From the NCBI RefSeq assembly GCF_019967995.1, contig NZ_CP065377.1, positions 372,001 to 436,000 of the forward strand: 64,000 nucleotides of DNA. Reading direction: 5' to 3'. Origin of the DNA: Faecalibacterium prausnitzii. Lineage in GTDB: Bacteria; Bacillota; Clostridia; Oscillospirales; Ruminococcaceae. Positions 1 through 8,627 of this stretch are shown piece after piece. A program made the position numbers and the translations under genes. The notes beneath the pieces are model-generated. The model saw nothing but the letters and a program-made list of their open reading frames with translations. It was not told the DNA's origin and did no database searches. The number at the start of each line of letters is the position of its first letter. Positions within the stretch are counted from its first letter, which is position 1.

Positions 1-1190
1 GCGGCTTTATCGAGAGCGCCAAGACCGAGGCCATCGAAAACATCCTCGAAGCCTGCTCCTACAAGCAGCAGAACCCCGATCTGAAGGTCATCGTCACCGG
101 CTGCCTGGCCGAGCGCTACCGCAGCCAGATCGAGGAGGAGATCCCCGAAGTGGACGCCGTGGTCGGCTGCGCCTCCAACAAGGCCATTGACTCCATCGTG
201 GCCCGCCTGTTCAACGGCGAGGACCACCTCGAAAGCTACGGCCTGAAGAAGGACTTCCCGCTGGGCGGCAAGCGTGTCATCGGCACCCCCGCCCACTATG
301 CGTACTTAAAGATCGCCGAAGGCTGCAACAACCGCTGCCACTACTGCGCCATCCCCGGCATCCGCGGCCCGCTGCGCAGCCGTGACATGGCCGACTGCGT
401 GGCCGAGGCCCGCTGGCTGGCCGGTGAGGGCGTCAAGGAGCTTATCATCGTGGCGCAGGACCCCACCGCCTATGGCGAGGACTGGGGCAAGCCGGGCAGC
501 ATCTGCGAGCTGCTGGATCAGCTGAACAAGGTCCAGGGCATCGAGTGGATCCGCATCATGTACGCCTACCCGGAGCGGATCACCGATGCGTTTATTGCCG
601 CCATGAAGCGGAACGAGAAGGTCCTGCCTTATCTCGACCTGCCCATCCAGCACTGCAACGATGTCATCCTCAAGAACATGAACCGCCGCTCCAACCGTGC
701 GGAGCTGCTGGACGTCATCGGCAAGCTGCGCCGCGAGATTCCCGGCATCACCCTGCGCACCACCCTGATCGCAGGCTTCCCCGGCGAGACCGAGGAGCAG
801 TTCGAAGACCTGTGCAACTTCGTCAAGGAAGTGCAGTTCGACCGTCTGGGCTGCTTTGCCTACTCGGCTGAGGAAAACACCGTGGCCGCCCGCATGGACG
901 GCCAGATCGAGCAGGAGGTCAAGGAGAAGCGCGCCGAGCTGGTGATGCAGATCCAGACCGGCATCATGGCCCAGAAGCAGGCGGCCAAGGTAGGCCAGAC
1001 CGTCCGCGTCATCTGCGACGGCATCGACGACGAGAGCGGCCTGTACCTCTGCCGCACCGCAGCCGACGCCCCCGAAGTGGACGGCAACGTCTGCGTTTCC
1101 AGTGAAGAGCCGCTGTATCCCGGCGCATTCTATGATATCCTGGTGGACGACAGCGACCTTTACGATCTGTATGGTACTGTCGAAAAATAA
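1..1190 (+). CDS. rimO: Ribosomal protein S12 methylthiotransferase RimO (5' truncated by the window edge)
   Basis: The reading frame is open from the left edge (frame beginning at base 3) to a TAA at 1188, about 395 codons, so the first part of the N-terminal MTTase domain is outside the window. The radical-SAM cluster motif CNNRCHYC (CxxxCxxC) lies at about 324-347, followed by the GEGVKEL and QDPTAYG segments typical of RimO and MiaB-type enzymes. A TRAM-like C-terminal domain follows. RimO adds a methylthio group to an aspartate of ribosomal protein S12 using SAM and two Fe-S clusters. RimO is preferred over MiaB because the protein begins with a GFIESAK segment and is followed directly by pgsA, a common Firmicutes arrangement. 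Confidence 0.93.
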   Translation, partial: GFIESAKTEAIENILEACSYKQQNPDLKVIVTGCLAERYRSQIEEEIPEVDAVVGCASNKAIDSIVARLFNGEDHLESYGLKKDFPLGGKRVIGTPAHYAYLKIAEGCNNRCHYCAIPGIRGPLRSRDMADCVAEARWLAGEGVKELIIVAQDPTAYGEDWGKPGSICELLDQLNKVQGIEWIRIMYAYPERITDAFIAAMKRNEKVLPYLDLPIQHCNDVILKNMNRRSNRAELLDVIGKLRREIPGITLRTTLIAGFPGETEEQFEDLCNFVKEVQFDRLGCFAYSAEENTVAARMDGQIEQEVKEKRAELVMQIQTGIMAQKQAAKVGQTVRVICDGIDDESGLYLCRTAADAPEVDGNVCVSSEEPLYPGAFYDILVDDSDLYDLYGTVEK

Positions 1191-1210
1191 CAAATTGGAG
1201 GGTAAAACGT

Positions 1211-1801
1211 ATGAATCTGCCCAATAAACTGACCCTGTGCCGCATCATTCTGGTGCCTGTTTTCATGATCTTCGTCTCGCTGACCGAGTTTGGCACCGAG
1301 ACCTTCAACGCAACATGGTATCTGGTGGCAGGCATCGTCTTCGCCGCCGCCAGCTTCACCGATTATCTGGACGGCCATCTGGCCCGCAAGTGGCACATGG
1401 TCACCGACTTCGGCAAGTTTGCCGACCCGCTGGCCGACAAGCTGCTGACCACGGTGGCCCTCATCTACATGATGCGGGACGGTGTGTGCAGCCCCGTGGT
1501 GCTCTGCATCATCCTGGCCCGCGAGTTCGCGGTGTCCGGCCTGCGGATGGTCGCCGCCGGTGCGAAGGACGGCAAGGTCATCGCGGCCAATATGTGGGGC
1601 AAGGTGAAGACGGTGCTGCAGATGCTGACCATCATCTTCTACTTCTTCGGCATCTCGCTGACCTATGGCAATACCATCCTTGGCAATCTGAACGTCTGGC
1701 TCATCTCCTACTGGCTGTGCTGGCTGGTGGCAGCGGCCACCGCCATCTCCGGTATCAAGTATCTGTGGGACAACCGCAGCTTCATCAACACGGCAAGATG
1801 A
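1211..1801 (+). CDS. pgsA: CDP-diacylglycerol-glycerol-3-phosphate 3-phosphatidyltransferase
   Basis: This 196-aa multi-pass membrane protein makes phosphatidylglycerophosphate from CDP-diacylglycerol and glycerol-3-phosphate, the committed step to phosphatidylglycerol and cardiolipin. The CDP-alcohol phosphatidyltransferase signature is complete in the N-terminal third: DG-x2-AR-x8-G-x3-D-x3-D (DGHLAR ... GKFADPLAD). The length is usual for the family. It starts 20 bp after rimO behind a ggaggg ribosome site, so the two genes are probably one operon. Confidence 0.95.
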   Translation: MNLPNKLTLCRIILVPVFMIFVSLTEFGTETFNATWYLVAGIVFAAASFTDYLDGHLARKWHMVTDFGKFADPLADKLLTTVALIYMMRDGVCSPVVLCIILAREFAVSGLRMVAAGAKDGKVIAANMWGKVKTVLQMLTIIFYFFGISLTYGNTILGNLNVWLISYWLCWLVAAATAISGIKYLWDNRSFINTAR

Positions 1802-1817
1802 TCCATTCTGGAATAAA

Positions 1818-2471
1818 ATGAAACAAAATTCGCTTTTGGATCAGCTTCGGCGGGTGTTGTCCATCCTGCTGAACCTGGCCGTGGTGCGGATGGAGCCCAT
1901 CGCCATCCGGATGAGCTGGGAAGCGGTGGGCGAGCAGAGCCTGACCTTCTACACCGAAAACTCCAACCTCTTCTCGGCGGTGGTCTGCCTGCTGGTGGCA
2001 GTCTGCCAGGTGTGGACGCTGCTGTCCGGTCGTGCGCTGCCCCGCTGGGTCAAGCGGCTGAAGTTCATTGCGGCCTGCTGCCTGACCCTGACCTTCCTGA
2101 CGGTGGTCTTCGTGCTGGCACCCTACTACCCCGATGAGGGCGGTGTGGTGTTTCTGCTGACGGAAAGCTCCATGCTGTACCACCACCTGCTGAACCCGGT
2201 CCTCGTTTTTGTCTCCTTCGTCTTTCTGGAACGGGAGCCGCGGCTCCCGGCCCGGAACATCCCGCTGGCGCTGGTGCCGACGGCGATCTACGGAAGCATC
2301 GCTCTGTGGGCCAACTACCAGCGTCTGTGGACGGGGCCTTACCCCTTTTTGCTGGTGTATGAGCAGACGCCCCGGCAGACGGTGCTGTGGTGCGTGTGCA
2401 TCCTGGCCGGGAACCTGATCTGCGCAGCGCTGGTCTGGTGGCTGGGGGGCAACAGCCGAAAACGCCGATAA
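1818..2471 (+). CDS. Integral membrane protein, possibly Pr6Pr-like
   Basis: The 217-aa protein has about six hydrophobic segments and a basic C-terminal tail (NSRKRR). The segments FYTENSNLFS and YHHLLNPVLVF recall bacterial Pr6Pr-type membrane proteins, which are of unknown function, but I hold that assignment loosely. The gene begins 16 bp after pgsA and ends just before a strong terminator, so it is likely the last gene of the rimO-pgsA transcript. No catalytic motif is visible. Confidence 0.7.
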   Translation: MKQNSLLDQLRRVLSILLNLAVVRMEPIAIRMSWEAVGEQSLTFYTENSNLFSAVVCLLVAVCQVWTLLSGRALPRWVKRLKFIAACCLTLTFLTVVFVLAPYYPDEGGVVFLLTESSMLYHHLLNPVLVFVSFVFLEREPRLPARNIPLALVPTAIYGSIALWANYQRLWTGPYPFLLVYEQTPRQTVLWCVCILAGNLICAALVWWLGGNSRKRR

Positions 2472-2480
2472 ACTGCAACC

Positions 2481-2531
2481 AAAAGAGCCTGTTTTCTGAC
2501 GGCAGCTGCCGCCGGAAAACAGGCCCTTTTT
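2481..2531 (+). terminator. Rho-independent terminator, probably bidirectional
   Basis: A perfect 10-bp stem (GCCTGTTTTC pairing with GAAAACAGGC) closes over an 18-nt loop and is followed by a T-run. A-rich sequence on the left side gives the minus strand a T-run too, so it can end both the rimO operon and the converging gene at 2554-3228. Confidence 0.85.
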
Positions 2532-2553
2532 GCGTGAAGCAGGGGGGAACGGA

Positions 2554-3228
2554 TCAGTCCGCTTTCTTGTATTCTGCTTTCATGGCAGAATAGCCGATGA
2601 GGACAGTCCACACATAGGCGCAGGTCTTGGGGATCATCAGCAGGCCGATGACCGGGATCACATCGCCCCACAGCACCACCGGGATATAGAAGCCGAAGCT
2701 CAGCACGATGGTGAGCCACATCCAGCGGAACGCGGTGTCGTGGTGTTCTTTGGCGCTGCGGTAGAACAGCACGATGACCAGCAGGCCCAGCAGCGCGAAG
2801 GGAAGGTTGCGGTAGATGCCCCAGGACAGGGGAGAGTGATTGGTGAGCCACTGGTTCTGGGGCATCACGCAGAGGATCACACGGGCAGCCGACAGAGCGT
2901 AGACGGCCCAGGTCACAGCCTTCTGGCCCTGGATGTGGTAGCGTTGACGCCAGACGTAGTACAGCAGCACATAGAATACCGTCATGGTGACCGAGGTGAT
3001 CCACTTGCCCAGACCCAGCTGGAACGCGTAACTGTCAAGGCCGGTGGTGCACAGAGCCAGTGCGCGGGGCACCAGATGGAAGGAATCACCGGCACCCAGC
3101 ACCACAGCCATCCAGCCAAACAGCTGGAACTGGGCGGAGCCTTTGCTGTTCCGGATCATGCGGATGCCCACGGAAAGGACGGTGAGCAGATAAAAAATGT
3201 CAAAAAGCGTTTCAAAGATCGCACGCAT
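2554..3228 (-). CDS. Multi-pass membrane protein controlled by adjacent TetR regulator
   Basis: The 224-aa protein has about seven predicted membrane helices with short loops and a charged C-terminus (KAEYKKAD). I do not recognise a named family. It lies downstream of the tetR-type gene at 3366-3923 on the same strand. A 13-bp palindrome (TGAAC-N3-GTTCA) upstream of it matches one overlapping the tetR promoter, so it is probably the regulator's target. The start follows an AAAGGAG ribosome site. It may be a small-molecule sensor or efflux-related protein, but no function can be read from sequence. Confidence 0.75.
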   Translation of the reverse strand: MRAIFETLFDIFYLLTVLSVGIRMIRNSKGSAQFQLFGWMAVVLGAGDSFHLVPRALALCTTGLDSYAFQLGLGKWITSVTMTVFYVLLYYVWRQRYHIQGQKAVTWAVYALSAARVILCVMPQNQWLTNHSPLSWGIYRNLPFALLGLLVIVLFYRSAKEHHDTAFRWMWLTIVLSFGFYIPVVLWGDVIPVIGLLMIPKTCAYVWTVLIGYSAMKAEYKKAD

Positions 3229-3310
3229 CGTAAAAATCTCCTTTGTTGCCTGAAATGGGTGGAATGCAGCAGGGTTCCTGCCTGAGGGTACGGAACCTCA
3301 CCCCCTTAAT

Positions 3311-3323
3311 TGAACAATGTTCA
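3311..3323. promoter_or_regulatory. TetR operator candidate upstream of the membrane-protein gene
   Basis: TGAACAATGTTCA is a perfect 13-bp palindrome (TGAAC-N3-GTTCA) in the intergenic region before the gene at 2554-3228. The same arms and spacing occur at 3939-3951 over the tetR promoter. Two matched palindromes flanking one regulator gene are good evidence for a real operator. Confidence 0.7.
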
Positions 3324-3333
3324 CTTTGACGGA

Positions 3334-3358
3334 TAAAAAATCCCCACGAAACCGTGGG
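3334..3358 (-). terminator. Terminator of the tetR-type gene
   Basis: On the minus strand CCCACG-GTTT-CGTGGG forms a short hairpin followed by TTTTTT, eight bases after the tetR stop codon. It separates tetR from the downstream membrane-protein gene, which therefore needs its own promoter. Confidence 0.75.
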
Positions 3359-3365
3359 AAGTTTT

Positions 3366-3923
3366 TTAATAGATGGCCCGCCGGACGATCTCCAACACCA
3401 TGGACGGGTCGAAATCCTGCTGCACCAGCGCGGAAAGCATCTGGGAAAACAGGACCCCGGCAAACCGTTCGGCAGTGAACTGGTCGTTGAAGGCGTCCGG
3501 CCGGACGTTGGGGTCCTGCTGCAGGACGAAACACAGCTGCCGCAGGATGTGCTGCCACGCCTGCTGCATCTGCTGTTTTCCATCCGCCGTGCCCTGGTGC
3601 ATAAAGCCAAGGGAGTGATGGGTGAAAAAGCCGGGATACTGGGCGCAGCCGTATTCCAGCTGCCGGTACATCCAGCGGACACAGGCCAGCGTGTCCCGGA
3701 AGACGGCTTCGTCCTCCGGGCGGTGGAAGATATCGTTCCAGATGCTTTCCACCGTGGCGCTCACCAGCTCGGTCTTGGATGCAAAGTAGTTGTAGATGCA
3801 ACCCACCGACACACCGCAGGCCGCAGCCACGGCGCGGATGTTGACCGCTGCCCATCCATTTTGCTGGATGAGGGCACGACTGGCTTTTAAGATATCCTCT
3901 TTGGAGGTTGCAGTAAGATTCAT
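3366..3923 (-). CDS. TetR/AcrR family transcriptional regulator
   Basis: The 185-aa protein has a classic TetR N-terminal helix-turn-helix: KEDILKASRALIQQNGWAAVNIRAVA, with the recognition helix in CGVSVGCIYNYFASKTEL (residues about 35-55). The C-terminal two-thirds is the variable ligand and dimer domain. Such proteins usually repress their own gene and a neighbour until a small ligand binds. The start codon has a GAGGTGA ribosome site. A consensus promoter with two overlapping palindromes lies immediately upstream, which supports autorepression. Confidence 0.92.
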   Translation of the reverse strand: MNLTATSKEDILKASRALIQQNGWAAVNIRAVAAACGVSVGCIYNYFASKTELVSATVESIWNDIFHRPEDEAVFRDTLACVRWMYRQLEYGCAQYPGFFTHHSLGFMHQGTADGKQQMQQAWQHILRQLCFVLQQDPNVRPDAFNDQFTAERFAGVLFSQMLSALVQQDFDPSMVLEIVRRAIY

Positions 3924-3938
3924 GCGATCACCTCAAAA

Positions 3939-3979
3939 TGAACTGTGTTCATTATAGATAGAACACAGCGTTCTGTCAA
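3939..3979 (-). promoter_or_regulatory. tetR promoter with two overlapping operators
   Basis: Read on the minus strand, TTGACA (3974-3979) and TATAAT (3951-3956) are separated by exactly 17 bases, a perfect sigma-A promoter. An inverted repeat AGAAC-N5-GTTCT (3960-3974) fills the spacer, and TGAAC-N3-GTTCA (3939-3951) covers the start region just after the -10 box. Repressor binding at either would block RNA polymerase. Confidence 0.85.
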
Positions 3980-4019
3980 GGGGAAAAGCAAAAAAGTTTT
4001 TGGAAATTTTTGCACGGTG

Positions 4020-4062
4020 CAAAAAAGGCTGCCCCGCGGGAAGACCCATGGGGCAGCCTTGG
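4020..4062 (-). terminator. asnA terminator
   Basis: On the minus strand AAGGCTGCCCC pairs with GGGGCAGCCTT over a short loop and runs into TTTTTT. It lies about 16 bases past the asnA stop. Confidence 0.85.
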
Positions 4063-4077
4063 AAAGAACGCTGGTCG

Positions 4078-5091
4078 TTACAGCAGCGGGATGCCGGCCT
4101 TGGCGCAGGCTTCGTGTGTGGCCTGATCCCAGACGCTGGCCTGGACCTCGCCGATGTGGGCACTGCCCAGCAGCAGCATGCACAGGCGGCTCTGGCCGAT
4201 GCCGCCGCCGATGGTGTAGGGCAGCTCGCCGGACAGGACGGCCTTGTGGAACGGCAGGGCGCGGCGATCGTCGCAGCCTGCCATGGTCAGCTGCCGGTCC
4301 ATGCTTTCGGGGCTGACGCGGATGCCCATGCTGCTCAGCTCATAGCTGCACTGCAGCGGCTCGTTCCAGAACAGCAGGTCGCCGTTCAAATCCCAGTCAT
4401 CGTAGTCGGGTGCACGGCCATCGTGGGGCTTGCCGCTCTTCAGCGGGGCACCGATCTTCATCAGGAAGGTGGTGCCGTTCTCCTTGACGAAAGCGTTCTC
4501 GCGCTCCTTCGGGGTCAGGTCAGGGTACAGGTCTTCCAGTTCCTGGGTGGTGATAAAGGTCACGTTCGGGGTGTGCAGGGGCAGGTCCTGCAGCTGGGGG
4601 AACATGGCGTGGAGGTTCATCTCGGTGGCGCAGACCGCCGACACGATGGAGCGCACGACATTCTTCAGATAGGCTTCGTTGCGGTCCTCTTCACGGATGA
4701 CCTTCTCCCAGTCCCACTGGTCCACGTAGACGGAGTGGAGGTTGTCCAGCTCCTCATCGCGGCGGATGGCGTTCATGTCGCAGTACAGGCCCTTGCCCAC
4801 CCGGAAGCCGTAGTCCTTCAGGGCTTTGCGCTTCCACTTGGCCAGCGACTGCACCACCTGCGCTTCGGTGCCGCTGTCCTTGATGTCGAAGGTGACCTTC
4901 CGCTCGACGCCGTTCAGGTCGTCGTTCAGGCCGGTGGAGGCCTCCAGGAACAGCGGTGCGGACACGCGGTAGAGGTTCAGCGTGGCGCAGAGCGTGTCTG
5001 CGAACAGCCGCTTCACGGTGCCGATGGCGCGCTGGGTGTCGTACAGATTCAGCGCAGGCGTGTAGTTTGCCGGGATGATCGTTTTACTCAT
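4078..5091 (-). CDS. asnA: Aspartate-ammonia ligase (asparagine synthetase A)
   Basis: The 337-aa protein matches AsnA in length and along its whole sequence ([68 protein letters not shown]). AsnA makes asparagine from aspartate, ammonia and ATP in the cytoplasm and resembles class II aminoacyl-tRNA synthetase folds. It has its own promoter (5167-5195) and terminator (4020-4062), so it appears monocistronic. The start follows a GAGAGGGG ribosome site. Confidence 0.96.
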   Translation of the reverse strand: MSKTIIPANYTPALNLYDTQRAIGTVKRLFADTLCATLNLYRVSAPLFLEASTGLNDDLNGVERKVTFDIKDSGTEAQVVQSLAKWKRKALKDYGFRVGKGLYCDMNAIRRDEELDNLHSVYVDQWDWEKVIREEDRNEAYLKNVVRSIVSAVCATEMNLHAMFPQLQDLPLHTPNVTFITTQELEDLYPDLTPKERENAFVKENGTTFLMKIGAPLKSGKPHDGRAPDYDDWDLNGDLLFWNEPLQCSYELSSMGIRVSPESMDRQLTMAGCDDRRALPFHKAVLSGELPYTIGGGIGQSRLCMLLLGSAHIGEVQASVWDQATHEACAKAGIPLL

Positions 5092-5166
5092 GGCAGTTTA
5101 CCCCTCTCTTGCGCTCCAGACTGGCCGAATTGCCAGAGCTGGAGACGCTTCCCTTTAATATCGTAA

Positions 5167-5195
5167 ATTATGGCACAAGTTGAGGGAGATGTAAA
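5167..5195 (-). promoter_or_regulatory. asnA promoter
   Basis: On the minus strand TTTACA (5190-5195) and CATAAT (5167-5172) are 17 bases apart, about 75 bases before the asnA start. I see no T-box element in this short leader. Confidence 0.6.
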
Positions 5196-5218
5196 GGGGG
5201 ATGCCGAAAAAGCTGCGC

Positions 5219-5686
5219 TCAGGCGGGCAGGGCGCACAGAATGAACCGCGGCCCCTCCTTGCCCACCGTCCCGGTGGGGACGAAGCCGACCTTGCGGAGA
5301 ACCGCCTGGGAGGCCGCATTGGCGGGTTCGGTCTCAGCCTCCACGGCGGCCACGCCGGGCTGGGCCAGCGCCCAGCGGCAGGCGGTGCGGACGGCCTCGG
5401 TGGCATAGCCCTGGCCCTGAAATTCGGGTGAGATGCCGTAGCCGATCTCCGGCTGGCCGTTTTTGGGCAGACCCTTGAAGCAGAGGTCGCCGACAAAGTC
5501 ACCGGAATCGTTCTGGTAAAGGCCCCAGGCCGTGTACCAGATCCACTGCTCCGGGTGCCGGAGGGAGAGGGTCAGCATTTCGGTATAGGGGCCGACCAGC
5601 TCCGGGTCGGTGGTGCGGGCGAGCAGGGCGCGCATCCCATCCGGCTGCAGCGGGATGAGAAAAAGACGTTCGGTCAAAAGCTGCAT
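5219..5686 (-). CDS. GNAT family N-acetyltransferase (RimJ/RimL-like)
   Basis: The 155-aa protein begins QLLTERLFLIPL, the usual opening of RimJ/RimL-type acetyltransferases, and has the acetyl-CoA loop in PEFQGQGYATEAV (Q/RxxGxG/A type) and the C-terminal NAASQAVLRKVGF segment. It should transfer acetyl from acetyl-CoA to an amine; the substrate cannot be predicted. The start at 5686 is chosen over an upstream in-frame start at 5725 because a GGAGGG ribosome site lies 8 bases before it and the family N-terminus begins there. Confidence 0.88.
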   Translation of the reverse strand: MQLLTERLFLIPLQPDGMRALLARTTDPELVGPYTEMLTLSLRHPEQWIWYTAWGLYQNDSGDFVGDLCFKGLPKNGQPEIGYGISPEFQGQGYATEAVRTACRWALAQPGVAAVEAETEPANAASQAVLRKVGFVPTGTVGKEGPRFILCALPA

Positions 5687-5749
5687 GATGTGAACCCTCC
5701 GATTTGTTTTTGCCCAGTGTAGCACAGCCGGAGAATGGCGTCAAATCGC

Positions 5750-5778
5750 TTGACTTCCTGTCCGGCGGCTATTATAAT
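5750..5778 (+). promoter_or_regulatory. cysS promoter
   Basis: TTGACT (5750-5755) and TATAAT (5773-5778) are 17 bases apart. Transcription from it would begin about 20 bases before the T-box stem I at 5807. Confidence 0.85.
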
Positions 5779-5806
5779 AAATTTGTATCAGAACAAATGC
5801 GTTGAT

Positions 5807-6037
5807 CCGGGCAGAGTAGCGCAGAGAGCGTCTGCACAGAGAGAACGGGCCGTTGGCTGGGAGCCTGTTTGCAGAGGACTGTGGGAAGTGCGCCCGGAGA
5901 GCACACTGCGGGAAGGACAGTATCGCAGTGCGGCCGCCGCCGTTACCGGCTTTGAGCGACAAACAGAAGTGGAACCGCGATTTGGAATGAGAACCGCCTT
6001 CGTTGCTGTACCAGGGTACAGCGAGGAGGGCTTTTTT
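5807..6037 (+). promoter_or_regulatory. T-box riboswitch (cysteine-specific) upstream of cysS
   Basis: Stem I closes with CCGGGC (5807-5812) pairing GCCCGG (5892-5897). A loop-E style AGTA (5815-5818) faces GAAG followed by TGC (5889-5891), the expected cysteine specifier codon, next to the stem base. The conserved T-box core GTGGAACCGCG is at 5969-5979. A terminator hairpin (5996-6012 with 6015-6031) ends in TTTTTT. Uncharged tRNA-Cys should bind and stabilise the antiterminator, so cysS is transcribed when cysteinyl-tRNA is low. The specifier assignment is my manual fold. Confidence 0.9.
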
Positions 6038-6079
6038 GTTTTTGCGGCTTCTGTCTGCCACACAAAAGGAGAGGTTTTT

Positions 6080-7477
6080 ATGCAGATTTTCAACACCCTG
6101 ACCCGCCAGAAGGAAGAGTTCGTGCCGCAGGTGCCCGGCGAGTACCGCATCTACGTCTGCGGCCCGACCGTTTACAACTATATCCACATCGGCAACGCCC
6201 GCCCTCTGATCGTGTTCGACACCCTGCGCCGCTATCTGGAATACCGCGGCAACAAGGTCATCTATGTGTCCAACATCACCGACATCGACGATAAGCTCAT
6301 CAAGAAGGGCCAGGAAGAGGGCACTTCCATGAAGGAAGTCGCCCAGCGCTTTGAGGCCGAGTACCTCAAGGATGCCGCCGGTCTGAACTGCAAAAAGCCC
6401 ACCGTCCAGCCCCGCGCCACCGAGCACATCCAGCAGATTTTGGACATCGTCAAGGACCTGATCGACTCCGGCCACGCCTATGTGGCCAAGAACGGCGACG
6501 TCTACTTCCGCGTCAAGAGCGACCCGGAGTACGGCAAGCTCAGCCACCTCAAGCTGGACGATCTGGAGAGCGGCAACCGCGAGCTGCGCAGCCAGATGGA
6601 GGATGACCTGAAGGAAGACCCCGCCGACTTCGCTGTCTGGAAGGCCGCCAAGCCCGGCGAGCCTGCCTGGGAAAGCCCCTACGGCATGGGCCGCCCCGGC
6701 TGGCACATCGAGTGCAGCGCCATGAGCCGCACCCATCTGGGCAAGACCATCGACCTGCACTGCGGCGGGCAGGACCTTATCTTCCCCCACCACGAGAACG
6801 AGATCGCCCAGAGCGAGTGCGCCAACGGCTGTGCGTTCGCCCGCTACTGGATGCACAACGGCTTCATCAATGTGGACAATCAGAAGATGTCCAAGAGCCT
6901 GCACAACTTCTTCACCGTCCGCGATGTGGCCAACCTCTACGGCTATGAGCCCATCCGCTACTTCATGCTGACCGCAGGCTACCGGATGCCGCTGAACTAT
7001 ACCGTAGACCTCATCGAGAGCTGCAAGAACAGCCTGGAGCGCCTGTACACCTGCCGCGAAAACCTCGATTTCGCCCTGAGCAAGAGCGAATTTGGCACCG
7101 ACGAGAGCCTGAAGGCCAAGGCCGACGAGGCCCGCACCAAGTTCTGCAAGGCCATGGACGACGACCTGAACACCCCCGACGCGCTGGCTGCGGTGTTCGA
7201 TCTGGTCAAGGAGATCAACACCCTGTCCGCTTCTTCCACCAAAGAAGCGCTCGAAGCCGCCGCCAAGGCGTTCGACGAGATCACCGACGTGCTGGGCCTG
7301 ATGTACAACCGCAAGAAGGACGAGGTGCCCGCCGAAGTGACCGAGCTGGTCGAAAAGCGCGCTGCGGCCAAGAAAGCCAAAGACTGGGCCACCGCCGATG
7401 CCATCCGCGCCCAGCTGACCGAGATGGGCTGGGCCGTCAAGGATACCGCCCAGGGCCCCCAGCTGAGCAAGCTGTAA
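6080..7477 (+). CDS. cysS: Cysteinyl-tRNA synthetase
   Basis: The 465-aa class I synthetase charges tRNA-Cys. The zinc-ligand Cys27 sits in CGPTVYN, the HIGN signature at residues 36-39 and KMSKS at residues 269-273, with CGGQDLIFPHHENEIAQ in between. The length is normal. The start at 6080 follows an AAAGGAG ribosome site; the frame is open further upstream but that part is the T-box leader. It is followed by its own terminator, so it is a one-gene unit controlled by the T-box. Confidence 0.97.
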   Translation: MQIFNTLTRQKEEFVPQVPGEYRIYVCGPTVYNYIHIGNARPLIVFDTLRRYLEYRGNKVIYVSNITDIDDKLIKKGQEEGTSMKEVAQRFEAEYLKDAAGLNCKKPTVQPRATEHIQQILDIVKDLIDSGHAYVAKNGDVYFRVKSDPEYGKLSHLKLDDLESGNRELRSQMEDDLKEDPADFAVWKAAKPGEPAWESPYGMGRPGWHIECSAMSRTHLGKTIDLHCGGQDLIFPHHENEIAQSECANGCAFARYWMHNGFINVDNQKMSKSLHNFFTVRDVANLYGYEPIRYFMLTAGYRMPLNYTVDLIESCKNSLERLYTCRENLDFALSKSEFGTDESLKAKADEARTKFCKAMDDDLNTPDALAAVFDLVKEINTLSASSTKEALEAAAKAFDEITDVLGLMYNRKKDEVPAEVTELVEKRAAAKKAKDWATADAIRAQLTEMGWAVKDTAQGPQLSKL

Positions 7478-7488
7478 AGAGCGGAAGA

Positions 7489-7520
7489 AACTGCCGTGCG
7501 TCTGCGCGGCAGTTTTTATA
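7489..7520 (+). terminator. cysS terminator
   Basis: AACTGCCG pairs with CGGCAGTT around a short loop and is followed by TTTTTA, about 12 bases after the cysS stop. Confidence 0.85.
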
Positions 7521-7550
7521 TCAAAATTTTGAGTTACTTGAATCCCGTTA

Positions 7551-7579
7551 TTGACCCAAAGGGCAGGATGCGGTAAAAT
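7551..7579 (+). promoter_or_regulatory. Promoter of the secreted-protein gene
   Basis: TTGACC (7551-7556) and TAAAAT (7574-7579) are separated by 17 bases, about 90 bases before the start codon at 7668. Confidence 0.65.
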
Positions 7580-7667
7580 AAAGTTGGCCCAAAGCAATTT
7601 TTGGCCCGGCGGGAAGTTTCCCGCCGCATGACCGCAACCTTTGAAATGCAAACAGGAGGTCTGCTCT

Positions 7668-8609
7668 ATGAAGACCAAAAGGATGATCTCGCTGCTGCTC
7701 GCCGTCCTTCTGACGCTGAGCGTGGCCGTTACCCCGGCGTTTGCAGCGTCGGCGGGGGATCTGCTGCCCGCCGCAGAAAGTGCAGATGTCGAGGAAAGCA
7801 ATGATGTCGTTTCCATCCGCCTGACCACGTCGGGTGAGTTGGTTTATGGTTCGCCGTTCACCCTCAGCGTCGTGACCAAACCCGCCGACACCCAGTATAT
7901 CGGCGTGGTCATCGGCACCAAGGGCGAGGCAAAGGGCTATGTGACGCTGGTCCTCTCGGACAAGATCCGCACCCTGCTCAAGATGATCCCGCTGCCGCGC
8001 AAGATGTCCGCTACACCGGATCAGCAGGAAGAATTCAACCTCTACGCCTACATCAAGCAGCTCATTGACGGCAACGACGTGAGTGTACTGCTGCGGGTGG
8101 CCGACGAGGTCGTTTCGGTGATGGATGTGCTGCAATTCTATATGCCCACCATCAAGGACGTTTCCACCGGCCTGAAGCTGGCGCTGGCACTCATCCGAAA
8201 ATTCCTGCCGGATGGTGCCTTCAGCCGCATCTACGTGGATGAACAGCCGACCGAGTCCGGCAACTATGTGGCCGGTGCAGTGGCGCTGGAATCCGGCGAC
8301 GTGAACACCGCCGGTGTGGCCATGTTCCGCATCAAGCCGAAGACGGAAGGCGTCCGCACTTACTGGGCGCAGGAAGTGCCCGAAACGATGACCGTGGAGG
8401 AAGCACAGAACTACGACCTGAGCGCCGTGCTGGAAGTGGACGGCCAGCCCGTTCCGGAGGGCAAGATCAGCTACACCTATAAAAAGGGCGGCTGGTTCGG
8501 CAGCAAGTCCGACACCCTGCCCACCCAGCCGGGCGAGTATGTCCAGACCGCGACCGTGGGCGGCAACTACTCCTGCGAGAAGATCACCCGCACCATCATC
8601 ATCCAGTAA
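7668..8609 (+). CDS. Secreted protein of unknown function
   Basis: The 313-aa protein starts with a clear Sec signal peptide (MKTKRM, hydrophobic core, cleavage near AFA-AS) and has no later membrane segment, so it should be exported. The last ~70 residues (LSAVLEVDGQPVPEGKISY ... GEYVQTATVGG) resemble an Ig-like or bacterial surface-protein repeat fold. The middle part is not recognised. The start at 7668 is set by an AGGAGG ribosome site; the frame opens upstream at 7641. It has its own promoter and terminator. Confidence 0.8.
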   Translation: MKTKRMISLLLAVLLTLSVAVTPAFAASAGDLLPAAESADVEESNDVVSIRLTTSGELVYGSPFTLSVVTKPADTQYIGVVIGTKGEAKGYVTLVLSDKIRTLLKMIPLPRKMSATPDQQEEFNLYAYIKQLIDGNDVSVLLRVADEVVSVMDVLQFYMPTIKDVSTGLKLALALIRKFLPDGAFSRIYVDEQPTESGNYVAGAVALESGDVNTAGVAMFRIKPKTEGVRTYWAQEVPETMTVEEAQNYDLSAVLEVDGQPVPEGKISYTYKKGGWFGSKSDTLPTQPGEYVQTATVGGNYSCEKITRTIIIQ

Positions 8610-8627
8610 AACGATCAGACGATGAGA

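Noticed and set aside
5735..6079. In-frame extension upstream of cysS
   Set aside because: This stretch is the promoter and T-box; the family N-terminus begins at 6080.
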